DNA of 64,000 nt from Hermatobates lingyangjiaoensis (GCA_026182355.1 JAPFBL010000168.1:1067501-1131500); one strand, 5' to 3'; counted from the first letter of the stretch, positions 41,905-53,154 are shown. Numbers and translations are program-made. Notes: a model not told the origin generated them from the letters alone.

Positions 41905-42410
41905 ACCTTTAACGAATACAGGCTCAGGACTCATTGCTTGACGTCCTCTCCGAGGGATGACATGCTGAGATTATATTTACCTTCCGCGCGAATAATCGAG
42001 GACCAGAGTGGGTATTGAAACCCGAACCTGCCAGTCCAGTGGCGGGCACTTCATCACTGGTCTAACTGGCCCCCGAAAACCTACAGTTCAGATTTTAGAA
42101 AAATAATTTTTTTGTCAACTTTGCACCCTCTTTAACGAGTACCTGACAGAATACAGACTCAGGACCGACAGCTTAACGTCCTCTTAAGAGGGAGGACGTG
42201 CTGAGATTTATTTACCCCCCTAAGTGAATAAATCGAGAGCCAGAGTGGGTATTGAACCCCGGACCTGCCAGTCCAGAGGCGGGCACTTAGTAGGATGGTC
42301 TAACTTAGCCCCCGAATAACAAATAAACTAACTTTCAGTCTCCGAAAGAGCTTGTACAGTCCTGCCGTTAAGGTTTTAGGAAAATAGTTTTTTGTCAACT
42401 TTGCACCTTT
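41905..42410 (-). mobile_element. Two tandem SINE copies in a duplicated segment
   Basis: Minus-strand SINE copies at 41905-42076 and 42130-42313 (B boxes read gggtttcaataccc and gggttcaataccc). The sequence after each head, containing gtcaactttgcacc, is also repeated (42076-42129 and 42355-42410). So the SINE plus flank was duplicated in tandem. Both lack the 3' tail. Confidence 0.8.
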
Positions 42411-42414
42411 CTTT

Positions 42415-44100
42415 GAATGAAATACTTATCAACACTACACTACATTACTTAAGAAATGATTAATAACAAATGCGAGACACTTTCTTAGTCTGGATCATCA
42501 CTGAAGGTGAAATCTGTGCAAGAAAAACAGACAAACGGACACACAGACTTACATATACGAAATAGAAGAGCAGCTCTAACTACTTTCGCTGACATTCGAG
42601 TCATCTTTAATGATGGCTACGATGAAGAAGTTAATTTCATTACCTGGCGTAACTGGTTGTTAAAAATGACTATAAAACAGCTTACAAATTACATAATAAA
42701 GGCAATGTAATAATGAATAAAACACTAATAATGTTTAAACGGTAATCGTTAACGAAAATAATTATAGATCTTAAGTTATAATTTGTCTTTTGATGAGAGT
42801 ATTTTTTTCCTAGATAGGGAGAAGTATGTTCTATCATAAATTAGATATAAGGGAACCATTAAGAAGAGGAAGGGTATTTTTTATGCATGCTGCAGTTAGA
42901 GCAACACCTTTTTCCATATTAATTTGCGTTTTATGCAAATAGATTTTATGAGTGAAGGAAATTTCTGAAAATCTGTTGTTTTTTTTTTTAATTTAATGAA
43001 TTATTTTCATGAGAATTTATGAGCCAGATTTTTTTTTTTTCATTATGGTACCTGTGTTCATTCAGTTTTCAATATTTTTCTTCCTCCCTCTATCTAATTA
43101 ATTATTTTAAAGCACTGTAAAAAAGCAGAATGAAGTGTATGTCAATATCTTTCCTTTTGTTTCCGGATTTAGGGAACTACAGTTTTTTATGCATTTCACA
43201 TTTTCTTCAAAACTTAAATTAATATCTTGGGAACAAATGGTTCCCTTAATAAATCGTTAAGAATTTTAAAAAAAAACCTTATTTCTAAGTAGTTAGAATG
43301 ATTTAAGTAAAAGATTTGTTATTTCAAATAATATAAACTAAAAAAAAAAAGTGTATCTTTAGATCGTGGCACACTTAAGTTTTGTTCTATTAAAAGTTAA
43401 ACGTGGATTTTATTAAAACTAATATATATTTAGCTCTTTTTCAAACAACTTTGTGACTCATACATAGAGAAACAGTGATACAAATATATAGTGGTAAACT
43501 TTTTCAAGTACATAGTAAAACAACAAAATCTGGAGTGGTTTACACTCAACTTTACTGTAAGTAAACATAATATCAAGCTCGTCGACAGCCAACTCATGTT
43601 TTCTTTGTTGTAATATGGCAATGCATAAATATTAATCAATTTTATATAGTTTATTTATATGTGACTATAACCATTTTATGGGTTAAACAAACATGGAAAC
43701 ATTGATCATTTATTGATCAATTGATCAACATTGGCATGTTAATAAAATTAATGAGTTTTTTAATGAGCTTCATAAATTTACAGAAAGGTTTCATCATTTC
43801 TACAGTTTTAAATATGATTAGAAAAAAATATTTATCCTCTTAAAAACCGATTGGCTCGAATTGGTTTCTACCTCTTCTAGAGTTCTGCTTTGTTCGTCCT
43901 GATGTGAAATACAGCTTCTATTCATGGTAGTTTATTACACGTATTTCTAATGGATGTTACATATCCATATATATATACTTATTACATATTATATTATATA
44001 TCCATACATATAATTTGAGACTCTCCCTTTGAAGATATAGTATTCTTTACAAATGAAATTTCAGTAAGAATGGGCATTTTAAACTGAAATAGACACGGTT
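42415..44100. other. Unassigned AT-rich sequence
   Basis: No gene or family recognised. 42507-42710 has a 67-codon frame without a domain. Confidence 0.4.
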
Positions 44101-44109
44101 GGTTCTTGC

Positions 44110-44460
44110 CACCTCTTCACTGCTTTCTTGTTGATCTTGTCAATTCCACTCCTGTAAAAACTGAGATATATATAGTTGGAAAATACTCAAGACTACGAGT
44201 GTTAATGGTTCCAAACATTTCTAAATTGTTTACTAACCCATTCCCTGGTATTTCCTTGTTTCCGTATATTCACATTAAAACCTGTATATTTATTATACGT
44301 ATTCAAAGTTAATTTAAAATGTAATGAAAAATAAAAGTTTATTAAACAAACATGAAAGCTGTGAAATTGCTTCCTTGTTTTCGTAATATATATAATTTAT
44401 AATTTCCTATTTAGTACGATATAAAATACCAAATTGGAACTAAGATCTATTTTTTCTTTG
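44110..44460 (+). repeat. Dispersed repeat pair, copy 1
   Basis: acatgaaagctgtgaaat, aaaagtttattaaacaaaca and ttagtacgatataaaatacc recur at 45230-45470. Non-coding. Confidence 0.65.
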
Positions 44461-44700
44461 CACTGTTTTAATTACTAATTTATCAATTAACTGAATTAAG
44501 TAATTCAGTAAATTATAAATCATGTATAATTTATATGATTACATATGACTGATATAAGTCATTAAATTATTTATTATGATTAGTTGTTAGTTATTCAATC
44601 TTGAAAGTACAACATATAGTGAGTAATACGCTTATCAGTGTGCACACTTACTTTTGTATATCATACAATGATGCATATGGTAATAAAGTTATCAATTTTT

Positions 44701-44880
44701 TATATTAGAAATAGGTAAAACCGTCATACCTTGTAAGATGATCTTGGAGTCGTTGGAGCGCTTTCGGACGTTGTCCATCTTCAACGTTTGTTACGATCGA
44801 AGATGGACAACGACCGAAAGCGCTCCAACGACTCCAAGATCATCTTACGAGGTATGACGGTTTTACCTATTTCTAATATA
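44701..44880. repeat. Near-perfect 82-bp-arm palindrome with HHR-like arms
   Basis: Arms 44701-44782 and 44799-44880 differ at about two positions; the spacer is 16 bp. Read inward, each arm contains GAAGA, extra T, GGAC-aac-GTCC (or GACC), GAA, AGCGCT, C and CAACG, the 3' two-thirds of the hammerhead layout with a four-pair stem II and AG/CT stem III. The CUG of the CUGANGA box is missing, so it is probably inactive. Confidence 0.7.
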
Positions 44881-44884
44881 TATC

Positions 44885-45480
44885 ATACCTAACCTCGGTG
44901 GTATTAACATTATGCCTGTATTTAACAGTTATCAATGCATATACTTATTTTTGTATATCATGTGTGTGGTATGTTAGCCTTATCACAGCTGTAATATTAC
45001 TTTTACTGCTGAAATTTGTTGAGCAACCATTAGACCAAATAGTTTAAGTTGTGTCTCTTTGGACTTCTCAACACTGATGCTCCCGAGTGTTAAAACAAAT
45101 AAGCGAAAACTGTGTCCTATTCCCTCAAATAATTTATTTCGATCAATACGTCTCGGTCATGAAAAAAAAATTAAAAATTATTTCCTTTTGTTTAATAAAA
45201 AGTTTAATCATTCCACTATATTTAAATTTTTCCGTACATTTTAATATTAAAAGATTTATTATACGTATTCTAAGTTCATTGAAAATATAATGAAACATAA
45301 AAGTTTATTAAACAAACATGAGAGCTGTGAAATGCGAAGCTCTTTCAATGTCAACTATAAGAAGTATAATGAACACATATTGCTCCCTTCTTCTCATAAT
45401 ATATATATAATTTATGTTTTGCCGTTTAGTACGATATGAAATACTAAATGGAGCTAAGATATATTTTTTTATTTGATACC
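44885..45480 (+). repeat. Dispersed repeat pair, copy 2, and flank
   Basis: 45230-45470 matches 44270-44460 with a ~60-bp insertion (gctctttcaatgtcaactat). The flank has no gene; the 61- and 67-codon frames at 45059-45290 are chance frames in this repeat. Confidence 0.6.
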
Positions 45481-45484
45481 TCTT

Positions 45485-45695
45485 ATTCGGTCAACAAATA
45501 TTAGTTTAGAGATCTTACTCCCAATTTAGATATTCACATGTTGGTTAATACTGGCATCTTATTATATTAGTTATAATATTTTTAATATTATTATTTGGGA
45601 ATATTTTAAATGTATAATGAAAACTGCTTTTGGGGACAATAAAGTAAGTAGCAAAAAAAAGTATATATATAATATGGGTTATAATAATATAATAT
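45485..45695. other. Short unassigned stretch
   Basis: AT-rich; nothing recognised. Confidence 0.4.
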
Positions 45696-45699
45696 GAGT

Positions 45700-45790
45700 T
45701 CGGTTTTTGACTCTGACGAAAACCGCTTCTTGTGGTTGAAAGATCTTAGTCTTTTTTTCTCATTTCATATTGTGGTTTGATCATTCATAT
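45700..45790 (+). mobile_element. HH-A element, truncated
   Basis: gttcggtttttgactctgac, CTGACGA at 45713-45719, then A plus AACC..GGTT. Here stem II pairs perfectly with one extra A, followed by GAAAGATCTT and AGTC. The 3' end runs into (TA)n. Confidence 0.7.
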
Positions 45791-45811
45791 ATATATATTA
45801 ATGTAACAGTT

Positions 45812-46050
45812 CAAAATTCAGGATAGGTAGCACACAAAGTAAAGAAACACACTTCAAACTCAATTTTTCGGGCAATAGTAACTGGTTACTAGCCGTTTCG
45901 TCTACAACGTGCTTGGTCTCCCTTTCTCTTTTCTCCTGAAGACGGATTGCCCGAAAAGTTGAGTTTGAAGTGTGTTTCTTTACTTTGTGTGCTACCTATC
46001 CTCAATTTTGAACTGTTGTTGTGTCCAGTTTGGATTGTTTTTCCGTTTAT
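45812..46050. mobile_element. Palindromic HH-H element
   Basis: caaagtaaagaaacacactt / aagtgtgtttctttactttg arms around the centre acaacgtgcttggtctccct. The plus core has CTGAAGA, GGATTGCCC, GAA, AAGTT; pairing in stem II is poor. Confidence 0.6.
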
Positions 46051-46059
46051 TTAGAGAAT

Positions 46060-46194
46060 ATATATATTGGTTATTTACCGTTGCGTCTAAAATGTGCTTG
46101 GTATCTCTTTCTTCTGAAGACGGTTTACCCAAAAATTTGAGTTTGTAAGTGTGTTTCTTTACTCTGTGAGTTACTCTTCTTCGATTTTGAACTG

Positions 46195-46234
<40 letters not shown>
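46060..46234 (+). repeat. HH-H half-unit and (TA)n
   Basis: aaatgtgcttggtatctctt, cttctgaagacggtttaccc, aaaaatttgagtttgtaagt then (TA)n. Core degraded. Confidence 0.55.
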
Positions 46235-46238
<4 letters not shown>

Positions 46239-46239
46239 A

Positions 46240-46750
46240 CTAATTGTATTTCTACTTGTCTTTCAAAGAGAGTACTTCTCCTGATGATGGCGAATATCAA
46301 AATAGTTAATAATCAACTCAGATTTTGCTTGAATTAGAGAGGGTAGAAAACTGAGGACAGAGTCAGATGGGTTATAAGTACTTTAAAGTTCATATAACAG
46401 AAACTTTAGAACTGCAGTTCTCAAATGAAACCGAACTTTTTATCACACATTTTTTAGTCAACTCAATGTCCTGGGTAGGAAGGTTGGTTCATTTGAAGCA
46501 AGTTTTCCTAGTCAGTAACCTCACTATCTCCTTCCATATTATTGTGGTTATCAGTCAATATATATAAATATAAATCATTTATTTCAATAATGCTGATATA
46601 ATTTATGTTTCCAAAAACATTGAATTTATGAAATCAGGAAATTTCCTGAAAGTTTTAAAGATTTCACTTGCAACATTCAGGTTTTAAAAGTGTAATCTGT
46701 TTGTGAAGTATGTTTAAATATATCTTCTTCACGTGTATAATGTACCATAT
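46240..46750. other. Unassigned sequence
   Basis: cttctcctgatgatggcgaa at 46276-46295 is an HHR-like remnant. Otherwise nothing recognised. Confidence 0.35.
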
Positions 46751-46756
46751 TAAATC

Positions 46757-46868
46757 AACGTCAAAAGCACAGTAAGAAATCAGAAAAATCAGTTCTTTTT
46801 TTGATTTCTTACTGTGGTTTGGACGTTGGTTTTTATTTCACGTATTCATTGTAAAGTCTTGTTGAAGT
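46757..46868. repeat. HH-A remnant lacking the core
   Basis: cagtaagaaatcagaaaaat / atttcttactgtggtttgga palindrome, with atttcacgtattcattgtaa at the end. Only the outer part of HH-A is left. Confidence 0.5.
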
Positions 46869-46984
46869 ATTAAATTTTTTTATAGAGTATTTTTTGTTAA
46901 AAAAAACGTTTTTTAAGAAGAAACTTAAATAATTTTTAAGAAGAAAGTCTCCTAGATTGATGGCTTTATATAGTTAATATAAGA

Positions 46985-47300
46985 GATTGGTTTCCATTTG
47001 TGGTTGGTTAAGTGAAAGCTAGCTTCATCTTGGTGTTTCCCAATAAATGTGCAATACATTGGGTTGGCTGCCATCTAAAGTTAATGATATCCTACTTTAT
47101 AGTTAGATGGTTCGGCTAGCTGGTAAATGCTCAGTGCATTCTGATAGGGCCAATAAAAGCCAGCCGGCCCAGCAGTATGAAGTCATAGGCCCGTATGTCT
47201 TCCTTTTAATTTATTTGATCAAATGCGGGCTTCATCAATCTCTGTATTATTAAAATACTCTTCAGCCAATAAGGATAACTGATTTACCATAACGCCTATT
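46985..47300. other. GC-normal non-coding block, possible regulatory element
   Basis: Contains ggttggctgccatctaaagt, gggccaataaaagccagccg and caaatgcgggcttcatcaat. No open frame is bounded by splice sites. It carries a CCAAT string and TTTATTG-type homeobox sites, but no promoter can be shown. Confidence 0.25.
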
Positions 47301-47397
47301 GAATTCCATTTCATTTCAGTTTTTTTGACCATTAAAACTGATCATTATGGCTTTTTTCTTATTTACAATGAATTTATAATAGTATTAATCATTACAT

Positions 47398-47715
47398 CAA
47401 CGACCATATTTATAAACCGGTTCCCAATGGACTGCTGAAGTTAAGCAACATTGATAGTGGAAACTTCTTGGATTGGTGAAACCATGTCACCGCGGTTCTA
47501 ACATGGTTAATAAGTATAATCTCAGACACTAATCACACTTCCAGCCATTAATCTCACAAAAGAATTGAGTCCAAAGTTGCAATGTATTAGGACTGCTTCT
47601 AAACTGGTACTCACTCTAGTGGAGAGCCCTGATCCAGGGAAAATGATACTTTCCCCTTGGGGAGGACGACCGAGTTCGAAAGGACACAGTAGTAGTAGTA
47701 GTAGTAGTAGTGGTA
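47398..47715 (+). mobile_element. 5S-rRNA-derived SINE
   Basis: The first ~115 bp align with eukaryotic 5S rRNA: acgaccata, ccggttc, then tgaagttaagcaac (Pol III box A region), ttggattggtgaa (box C, GGATGGGTGA in 5S) and cgcggttcta. A body without 5S similarity follows (agagccctgatccaggg, ccccttggggaggacgac) and an (AGT)n tail at 47688-47712. The 5S part is too diverged to be a functional rRNA gene. 5S-headed SINEs (SINE3-type) are an established class. Confidence 0.7.
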
Positions 47716-47719
47716 GTCC

Positions 47720-48175
47720 TTAAGCTGTAGGGATAGGGATCCCGCTCACTAATGTGTTAAGTTGAAAGTGACAGATTACTGGATAGAAATAGAGGTTTAC
47801 TGGTAGGTGTATATGAAAATATGTACGGTGTGTTAAAAAGATTGAAAAAGTACCAAAAATGCTATTTGTATTTTAATATTACATTTGGCTCCTTATGTCA
47901 CAAAGATATTACAGTGGTTTATCCCGAGATATTTATATTTTGTAAAAAGTAATTTTACAAGCTTTTTTCAAATAAAATATTGTTATATTTGTTTTATCAT
48001 TTCTGTGGGTATAGTATTTGTGCTACATCTCAACTCAACCGCAACTTATTCGAATCAAACTTTGGAATAAAAAGAAATATAATTCATTACTTGTGAAATC
48101 TGTTATAGTTTGATAAATTATACTTTCAAAGGTATAAAATATATATCTGGTAAACTACAATATAGTATAAACTAT
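47720..48175. other. Unassigned AT-rich sequence
   Basis: No gene recognised. Confidence 0.4.
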
Positions 48176-48179
48176 ATAT

Positions 48180-48430
48180 AGTTTCAAAAAGAATTAAATC
48201 TCCACTCAAGAGAGTTTTAGTTGAGAACTAACAAAGCGTGTCGAATACTTAGTGTTCTTTTTCGGGTTTACATCTATACCTAGAAGCTTTAGTTCTTCCT
48301 AAGTTCCTGTTGCCATAAAACCCTCAACACGGCAGATATATGCCTGAAGAAGAACACTAAGTGTTCGAAATGCATTGTTATTTTTCAACATAAAGCACTA
48401 TTGTGTGGAGATTTAATTATTTTTGAAATT
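48180..48430. mobile_element. Palindromic HH-B element
   Basis: Ends aaaaagaattaaatctccac / gtgtggagatttaattattt. The plus arm has GCCTGAAGAAGAACACTAAG then tgttcgaaatgcattgtt: CTGAAGA, extra A, GAACAC/GTGTTC, GAA intact; stem III AATGCATT is altered. The minus arm is mutated in stem III and the GAA box (cgtgtcgaatacttagtg). Confidence 0.7.
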
Positions 48431-48439
48431 TCCCCTCAG

Positions 48440-48940
48440 GAATATCAATTATACTTACAGATAAAAGGTTAATCTTAATTAATTTAAATTTTAATTTAAA
48501 TTAATATTATTTTAGAAAACAATAATTTTTAATCATTTCTATTAATAATTTACAGATTTTCTTTTATTAATGGAAGTAGTGTGAAAAAATGAAACAGTAT
48601 AATATTTTAAAGGAACAGAAATAAACAAATTACTCGATAGGAATTGAGGTTTGCTGATAGGTGAATGGGAAAATGTGTATAGCCCGTTAAAAGGATGAAA
48701 AATAGTACCAAAAGTACAATTCTTATTTTAGACTTAACTTAGTACGAACTTAACGTACAGTTAGTTCGACCTAGTACAGTCGTTTGTGAATTAAACGGCA
48801 ATCGTGCTGTTACGAAATCTTTAGCTCTACTTAGGTAGATTTTTTATGTGACTGATGAGTTTGTTTTATATTTTACGTGTTTATGAAAAGTTGTTTTTTC
48901 ACATATTGCTTCATTATATGTTTACTAACATTTGTAGTAT
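48440..48940. other. Unassigned AT-rich sequence
   Basis: No gene recognised. Confidence 0.4.
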
Positions 48941-48944
48941 TCTA

Positions 48945-49265
48945 ACTTAATTTGGGGGATTTCAAAGATTAGATCTCCGCACAACGTCTCCTCTTATATG
49001 AGTGAATGATCAAACCACAATAAGAAATGGGAAAACAAGACTAAGATCTTTCAACCGTAACAAGCGGTCATCGTCAGAGTCAAAAACCCAACGAACAAAC
49101 TTCACAAACTTCAGTTGGGTTTCTGACTCTGACGAAGACCGCTTGTTACGGTTGAAAGATCTTAGTCTTGTTTTCCCATTTCTTATTGTGGTTTGATCAT
49201 TGATTGTTATTTCACGTGTTTATGTGAAATCTTTTTAGAAGAGTGAATACCACACTGTAACAGAT
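48945..49265. mobile_element. HH-A palindrome nested in an HH-B element
   Basis: HH-B border sequence (gggggatttcaaagatta, gatctccgcaca) is interrupted at about 48999 by two facing HH-A units, and HH-B flank resumes after 49241. gagtgaat occurs at both borders (near 48998-49006 and 49243-49250) as a target duplication. Both HH-A units carry the core: minus 49029-49089 with CTGACGA followed by TGACCG, plus 49117-49177 fully canonical. Confidence 0.7.
49117..49177 (+). ncRNA. Hammerhead ribozyme motif, HH-A type
   Basis: Core identical to 9657-9717 apart from one T-to-C change in the stem I internal loop. Confidence 0.75.
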
Positions 49266-49499
49266 TGCACAAGTATTGTATTCTAACTTGCTTGTCACTA
49301 TAATTAGTAATAGCTACATTCTATTGGTGCTTTACTGGATATGGTTTAAAATATTTATTTTAAAATTTTATAATGTTTCATTTTTCGCACTTCTTCCATT
49401 AATGAAAATAAAGGTGTAAATTATTAAGAGTAATTATTAAAAATTATTGTTTTCTAAATTCATAGATAACCTTTTATCTGTTAGTCTAATTTATATTCC

Positions 49500-49760
49500 T
49501 GATGGGAAATTTCAAAAAGAATCAAATCTCCGGACAAAAGAGTTTTATGTTGAAAAATAACAACTCGTTTCGAACACTTAGTGTTTCTCTTCAGGTATAT
49601 GTCTGTGCTCTTGAAATTTTATGGGAACAGGAACCTAGGAAGGACTCTAGGTTCCAGGTGCAGATGAAAACCTGAAGAAGAACACTAAGTGTTCGACACG
49701 CGTTGTTAGGTTTTTAGCTAAAGCTCTTTTATATGGAGACTTTTGTTTTTGAAATTATAT
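49500..49760. mobile_element. Palindromic HH-B element
   Basis: Ends aaaaagaatcaaatctccgg / atatggagacttttgttttt. The plus arm: AACCTGAAGAAGAACACTAA and gtgttcgacacgcgttgtt, with GAC replacing GAA. The minus arm: cgtttcgaacacttagtg with tctcttcagg, keeping the GAA and stem II. Confidence 0.7.
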
Positions 49761-49764
49761 ATGT

Positions 49765-50020
49765 TCGTAGTTTATAGGATGCTGTAGTATAGTTTACGAG
49801 ATATATATTTTATACTTTTGAAAGTATAGTTTATCAAACAGTAACAGATTACACAAGTAATGAATTATATTCCTTTGTATTCCAAAGTTTAATTCTAATA
49901 AATTGTGGTTCAGTTGAAATTTAGCGCAGATACTGTACAAACAGAAATGATAAAACAAATATGGTAATATTAGATGATAATTATCACGTGAACTTCTTTT
50001 AAATTGTGTTTACTTTCTAA
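49765..50020. other. Unassigned sequence, HH-B flank debris
   Basis: ggaaatt/cagattacacaagta-type strings mark old HH-B flanks. Confidence 0.35.
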
Positions 50021-50039
50021 TTGGTATTGGTTGAGTGTT

Positions 50040-50400
50040 TATGTGGGTAATTTTACAAGGTAGCAACACTGATCTGAGGCAGAAGAGCAGGTATTCGCGA
50101 TGACGTCAGTGTTGCTAAGTAGTTTCCTGGGCTATTTACTGGTCTGGACTGGTCCTTCGGCAGCCGTCATTACTTGCAAAGATGAACAGGTGTTGTGTAT
50201 GATTAATTGCTGGTTATCTGAAAATAAAATGCCTATAGAAGAGAGGCGTTGAGTAAGGGTTTCATAATGACGGCGTTACTCAATCTAAGGGAACACTCGA
50301 CACACGTCTCCGCCCTGGTAAGGCGGAAAGCCTCCTAGTGTCCTCTCCAACCTTCAGCCAGACACACACCTTCCATTAGCACCATCGCTACACTAATACA
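50040..50400. promoter_or_regulatory. GC-normal block with regulatory-type motifs
   Basis: Contains a perfect inverted repeat agcaacactga / tcagtgttgct (50073-50115 region), a full CRE palindrome TGACGTCA at 50102-50109, an E-box in gaacaggtgttg, tgattaattg, and ttgagtaa / ttactcaa. There is no splice-bounded open frame. It looks like an enhancer or promoter-proximal element, by motif content only. Confidence 0.35.
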
Positions 50401-50404
50401 TGTC

Positions 50405-51280
50405 ACAGTGCAGTCAATACCAACATCAAGTCGATTTACAAACTTACATCATTTTCTATTCAATTAAAATGAGATTTCTAGCTTTCAAACAAAACATGTT
50501 GTGCCAGACTTCATATTTCAAAATGCCTACAAGGAAAGAGTTAATACTCCATTCAACCGTCTTCCCATTAACATGTGGAGATAAAAAAAAAACACAAAGG
50601 ATTAGCCACTCTTGTTTGACGATAGATAAATTACTATTTGTAATATTCCAACAATGACTGTGCATTAAAACTTGATTGGCTCGAGATATTTATTTTCGAA
50701 TTTCTTACATCATACAATCATAAATCTTGCAGAAATTTGCTAACACACTGTATATTCAGTCACTAAATCCCATTGAAGCGGCTTTGTTTATTTAATTAGC
50801 AACTCTGATGACAAAAGACCTCATTTATAGACGACAAGTTTTTTCTTCGATATTTAATTGGGTTAATTGAAGAAGCAAATCACAAACATTATTTTTTTTA
50901 TTGCTTTAATGTTTCTTTTTGGTATTAAATAATGTCATTAGTAATAGTACCATTGTACAACACTTGATTTCATCTTAATGACAACACATTGGGTGATTAC
51001 ATTCTTCAAAATGCCCTTGATACATGAATACACACACACACACACACACACACTCACATACATTCATTCATACATACATCCACAAGCAAACTTATCTGAC
51101 ATACAGAATATGTCATTTCAATAGAATCATTGCCCTTCTTTTGTTGTCTAGACATTGACATGTCAGAGAAATACGTCCATAATATATATAATATATAATG
51201 ATATATCTTCGTTTGGACCTTTATATTTTTTTATCTATCAATATACGTATTATAATATATATATATATTATATAATATAT
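50405..51280. other. Unassigned sequence with (CA)n
   Basis: (AC)n at 51029-51052, (TA)n-like tracts at 51180-51285. ORFs at 50400-50665 on both strands are unconvincing. Confidence 0.4.
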
Positions 51281-51286
51281 ATCTTA

Positions 51287-51472
51287 ACAAGATTTAACAA
51301 TAAACACGTGAAATAACAATCAACGTCCAAACTATAATAAAAAATAAGAGAAAAAGACTAAGATTTTTCAACCGGTCTTCTTCAGAGTCAAATCCCAAGT
51401 GATTTGGGACTCTACTCTGACGTACACCGTTTATTTTGGTAGAAAGATCTTAGTCTTTTTCTTATTTCTTTT
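51287..51472. mobile_element. Degraded HH-A palindrome
   Basis: aataaacacgtgaaataaca, aagactaagatttttcaacc on the left; actctactctgacgtacacc, gtagaaagatcttagtcttt on the right. The CTGACGA box is damaged in both arms. Confidence 0.6.
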
Positions 51473-51474
51473 GA

Positions 51475-52490
51475 TGTATATATGTAAATTGGGCACAAGA
51501 AATAACATATAGGAAGACTCATTTTAATGTTTCTGCAAGCTTTGTCGTAAGGAGGGGTGTTCATGATTTGATAGGCAAATCAAAAGGGGTTGAAAGCTGG
51601 ACTCTGTTATAAGGATTTACTTGTGCAACTGTTAACTGGTGGTAACCAGGTTTTATTTTTGCTGAAAACATGCAGCTTTCAGGAGAATGAAGATTGTATT
51701 ACTAATATTAGCAGCAAAAAGAATCCCTTAGTCATTGAGACAGTCTGTTGAGGAAAATAGTTGAATTCTATTCTTGATCCTCTACTATAATACTGAGAAT
51801 AGCACACCTATTACAAGACCTTGAAAACGGCCTTCTGCGCGTTGACCGTCCATTCGATCACGTCCAACAGCTAACCACATTGTTATTATCTGGTTTACCC
51901 TTTGCTTGTGGCAGATAAAGCTCCACTTACGTTTCAATTGCTGTCAGCTTGGATCTTATTTCCTGGTGAAACATGCATGCCCCCCAAGTAGATCATTTTG
52001 ATGGGTCCTAAGCCTCTTCACAATTCATTATCGTATTCCCTTCAAATGCTTGTTTGGCTCTTCATTGATATATACATCTATTCATACATATAATGCCTAT
52101 GTATCATATATATACTAACTGTCCTTCCCTTCTTGTCACAGTTGAATAAAAATCAATAGTAGTTAATTTCACAGTTTTGTTTGTTAAAAAAAAAATGGAA
52201 CAGGTTCTGTCATTTCTATTGGAGACCTATTTGTTTCCAAACTATTTTAAGCTGAATATTACCATCTTATTTATGTCTTATGATTTTTATAGATTTTAAC
52301 CTAAACGCTATCTATGTATACTGTTACCCTGATTGAAATTTAAACAGACATACTTAATGATAGCAATTTGGTCTATCAGTAGTGTACATTCGTTAAAATG
52401 ACATAAATTTTAAGTACTTAAATTTGTCCAGAAAATTTTGGAACAAATGAGATTCCTCTTATTAAATATATGTTATTTTACAATTTCTAT
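51475..52490. other. Unassigned sequence
   Basis: 51490-52060 is GC-normal and contains cgcgttgaccgtccattcga. On the minus strand a frame reads GPIKMIYLGGMHVSPGNK and then stops. No family is recognised. Possibly a decayed coding fragment. Confidence 0.3.
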
Positions 52491-52495
52491 AGAGA

Positions 52496-53150
52496 TTATA
52501 TGATAAAGATAGAGATATCTGATATTGTGTTATTCTGATGATTATACCTGATGGAGATAGAGATACTGATATTCTGATCATTAAACCTTATGAGGATAGA
52601 GATATCAGAATTCTTATGTGATGATATTCTGATGATGATAGAGATATCTATTTTCTGATATCGACATATTTTGGTCAGTATACCTAATAAGGATATAGAT
52701 ACCAGATATTCTGTTATGATGATACTCTGATGATTATATCTGATGATGATAGAGATATCTATTTTCTGATATCGAGATATATTGGTCATTATACCTTATG
52801 AGGTTAGAGATACCAGATATTATGATATGATGATCTTCCTAAGCTTATACCAGATGATGATAGACTTATCTATTTTTTGATATGTTGATATTGTGGTCAT
52901 TATACCTGATGAGGATAGAGACACCAGATATTCTGTTATGATGATATTCTGATGATTATATCTGATGATGATGATGGATATATCTAATTTATGATATGAT
53001 GATATTATGGTCATTATACCTTCTGAGGATAAAGATACCAGAATTGTTATAAAATGATATTCTGATGATTATACTAGATGATAATAGAGATATGTAATTT
53101 CTGATATGATGATATTCTGGCCATTATACCTGAGAAGGATAGATTATATT
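52496..53150. repeat. Degenerate gatgat-rich minisatellite
   Basis: Imperfect units of about 35-45 bp within a higher-order period near 125 bp, built from gatattctgatgattatacc and tgatgaggatagagata. The minus frames (97 and 64 codons) are translations of the repeat. Confidence 0.75.
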
Positions 53151-53154
53151 TTCA

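Noticed and set aside
47398..47515. Functional 5S rRNA gene
   Set aside because: Only the internal promoter regions match; the helices are disrupted and a SINE body follows.
52496..53014. Minus frames with repeated ISIIIRYNHQ-type peptide
   Set aside because: Translation of the gatgat minisatellite.
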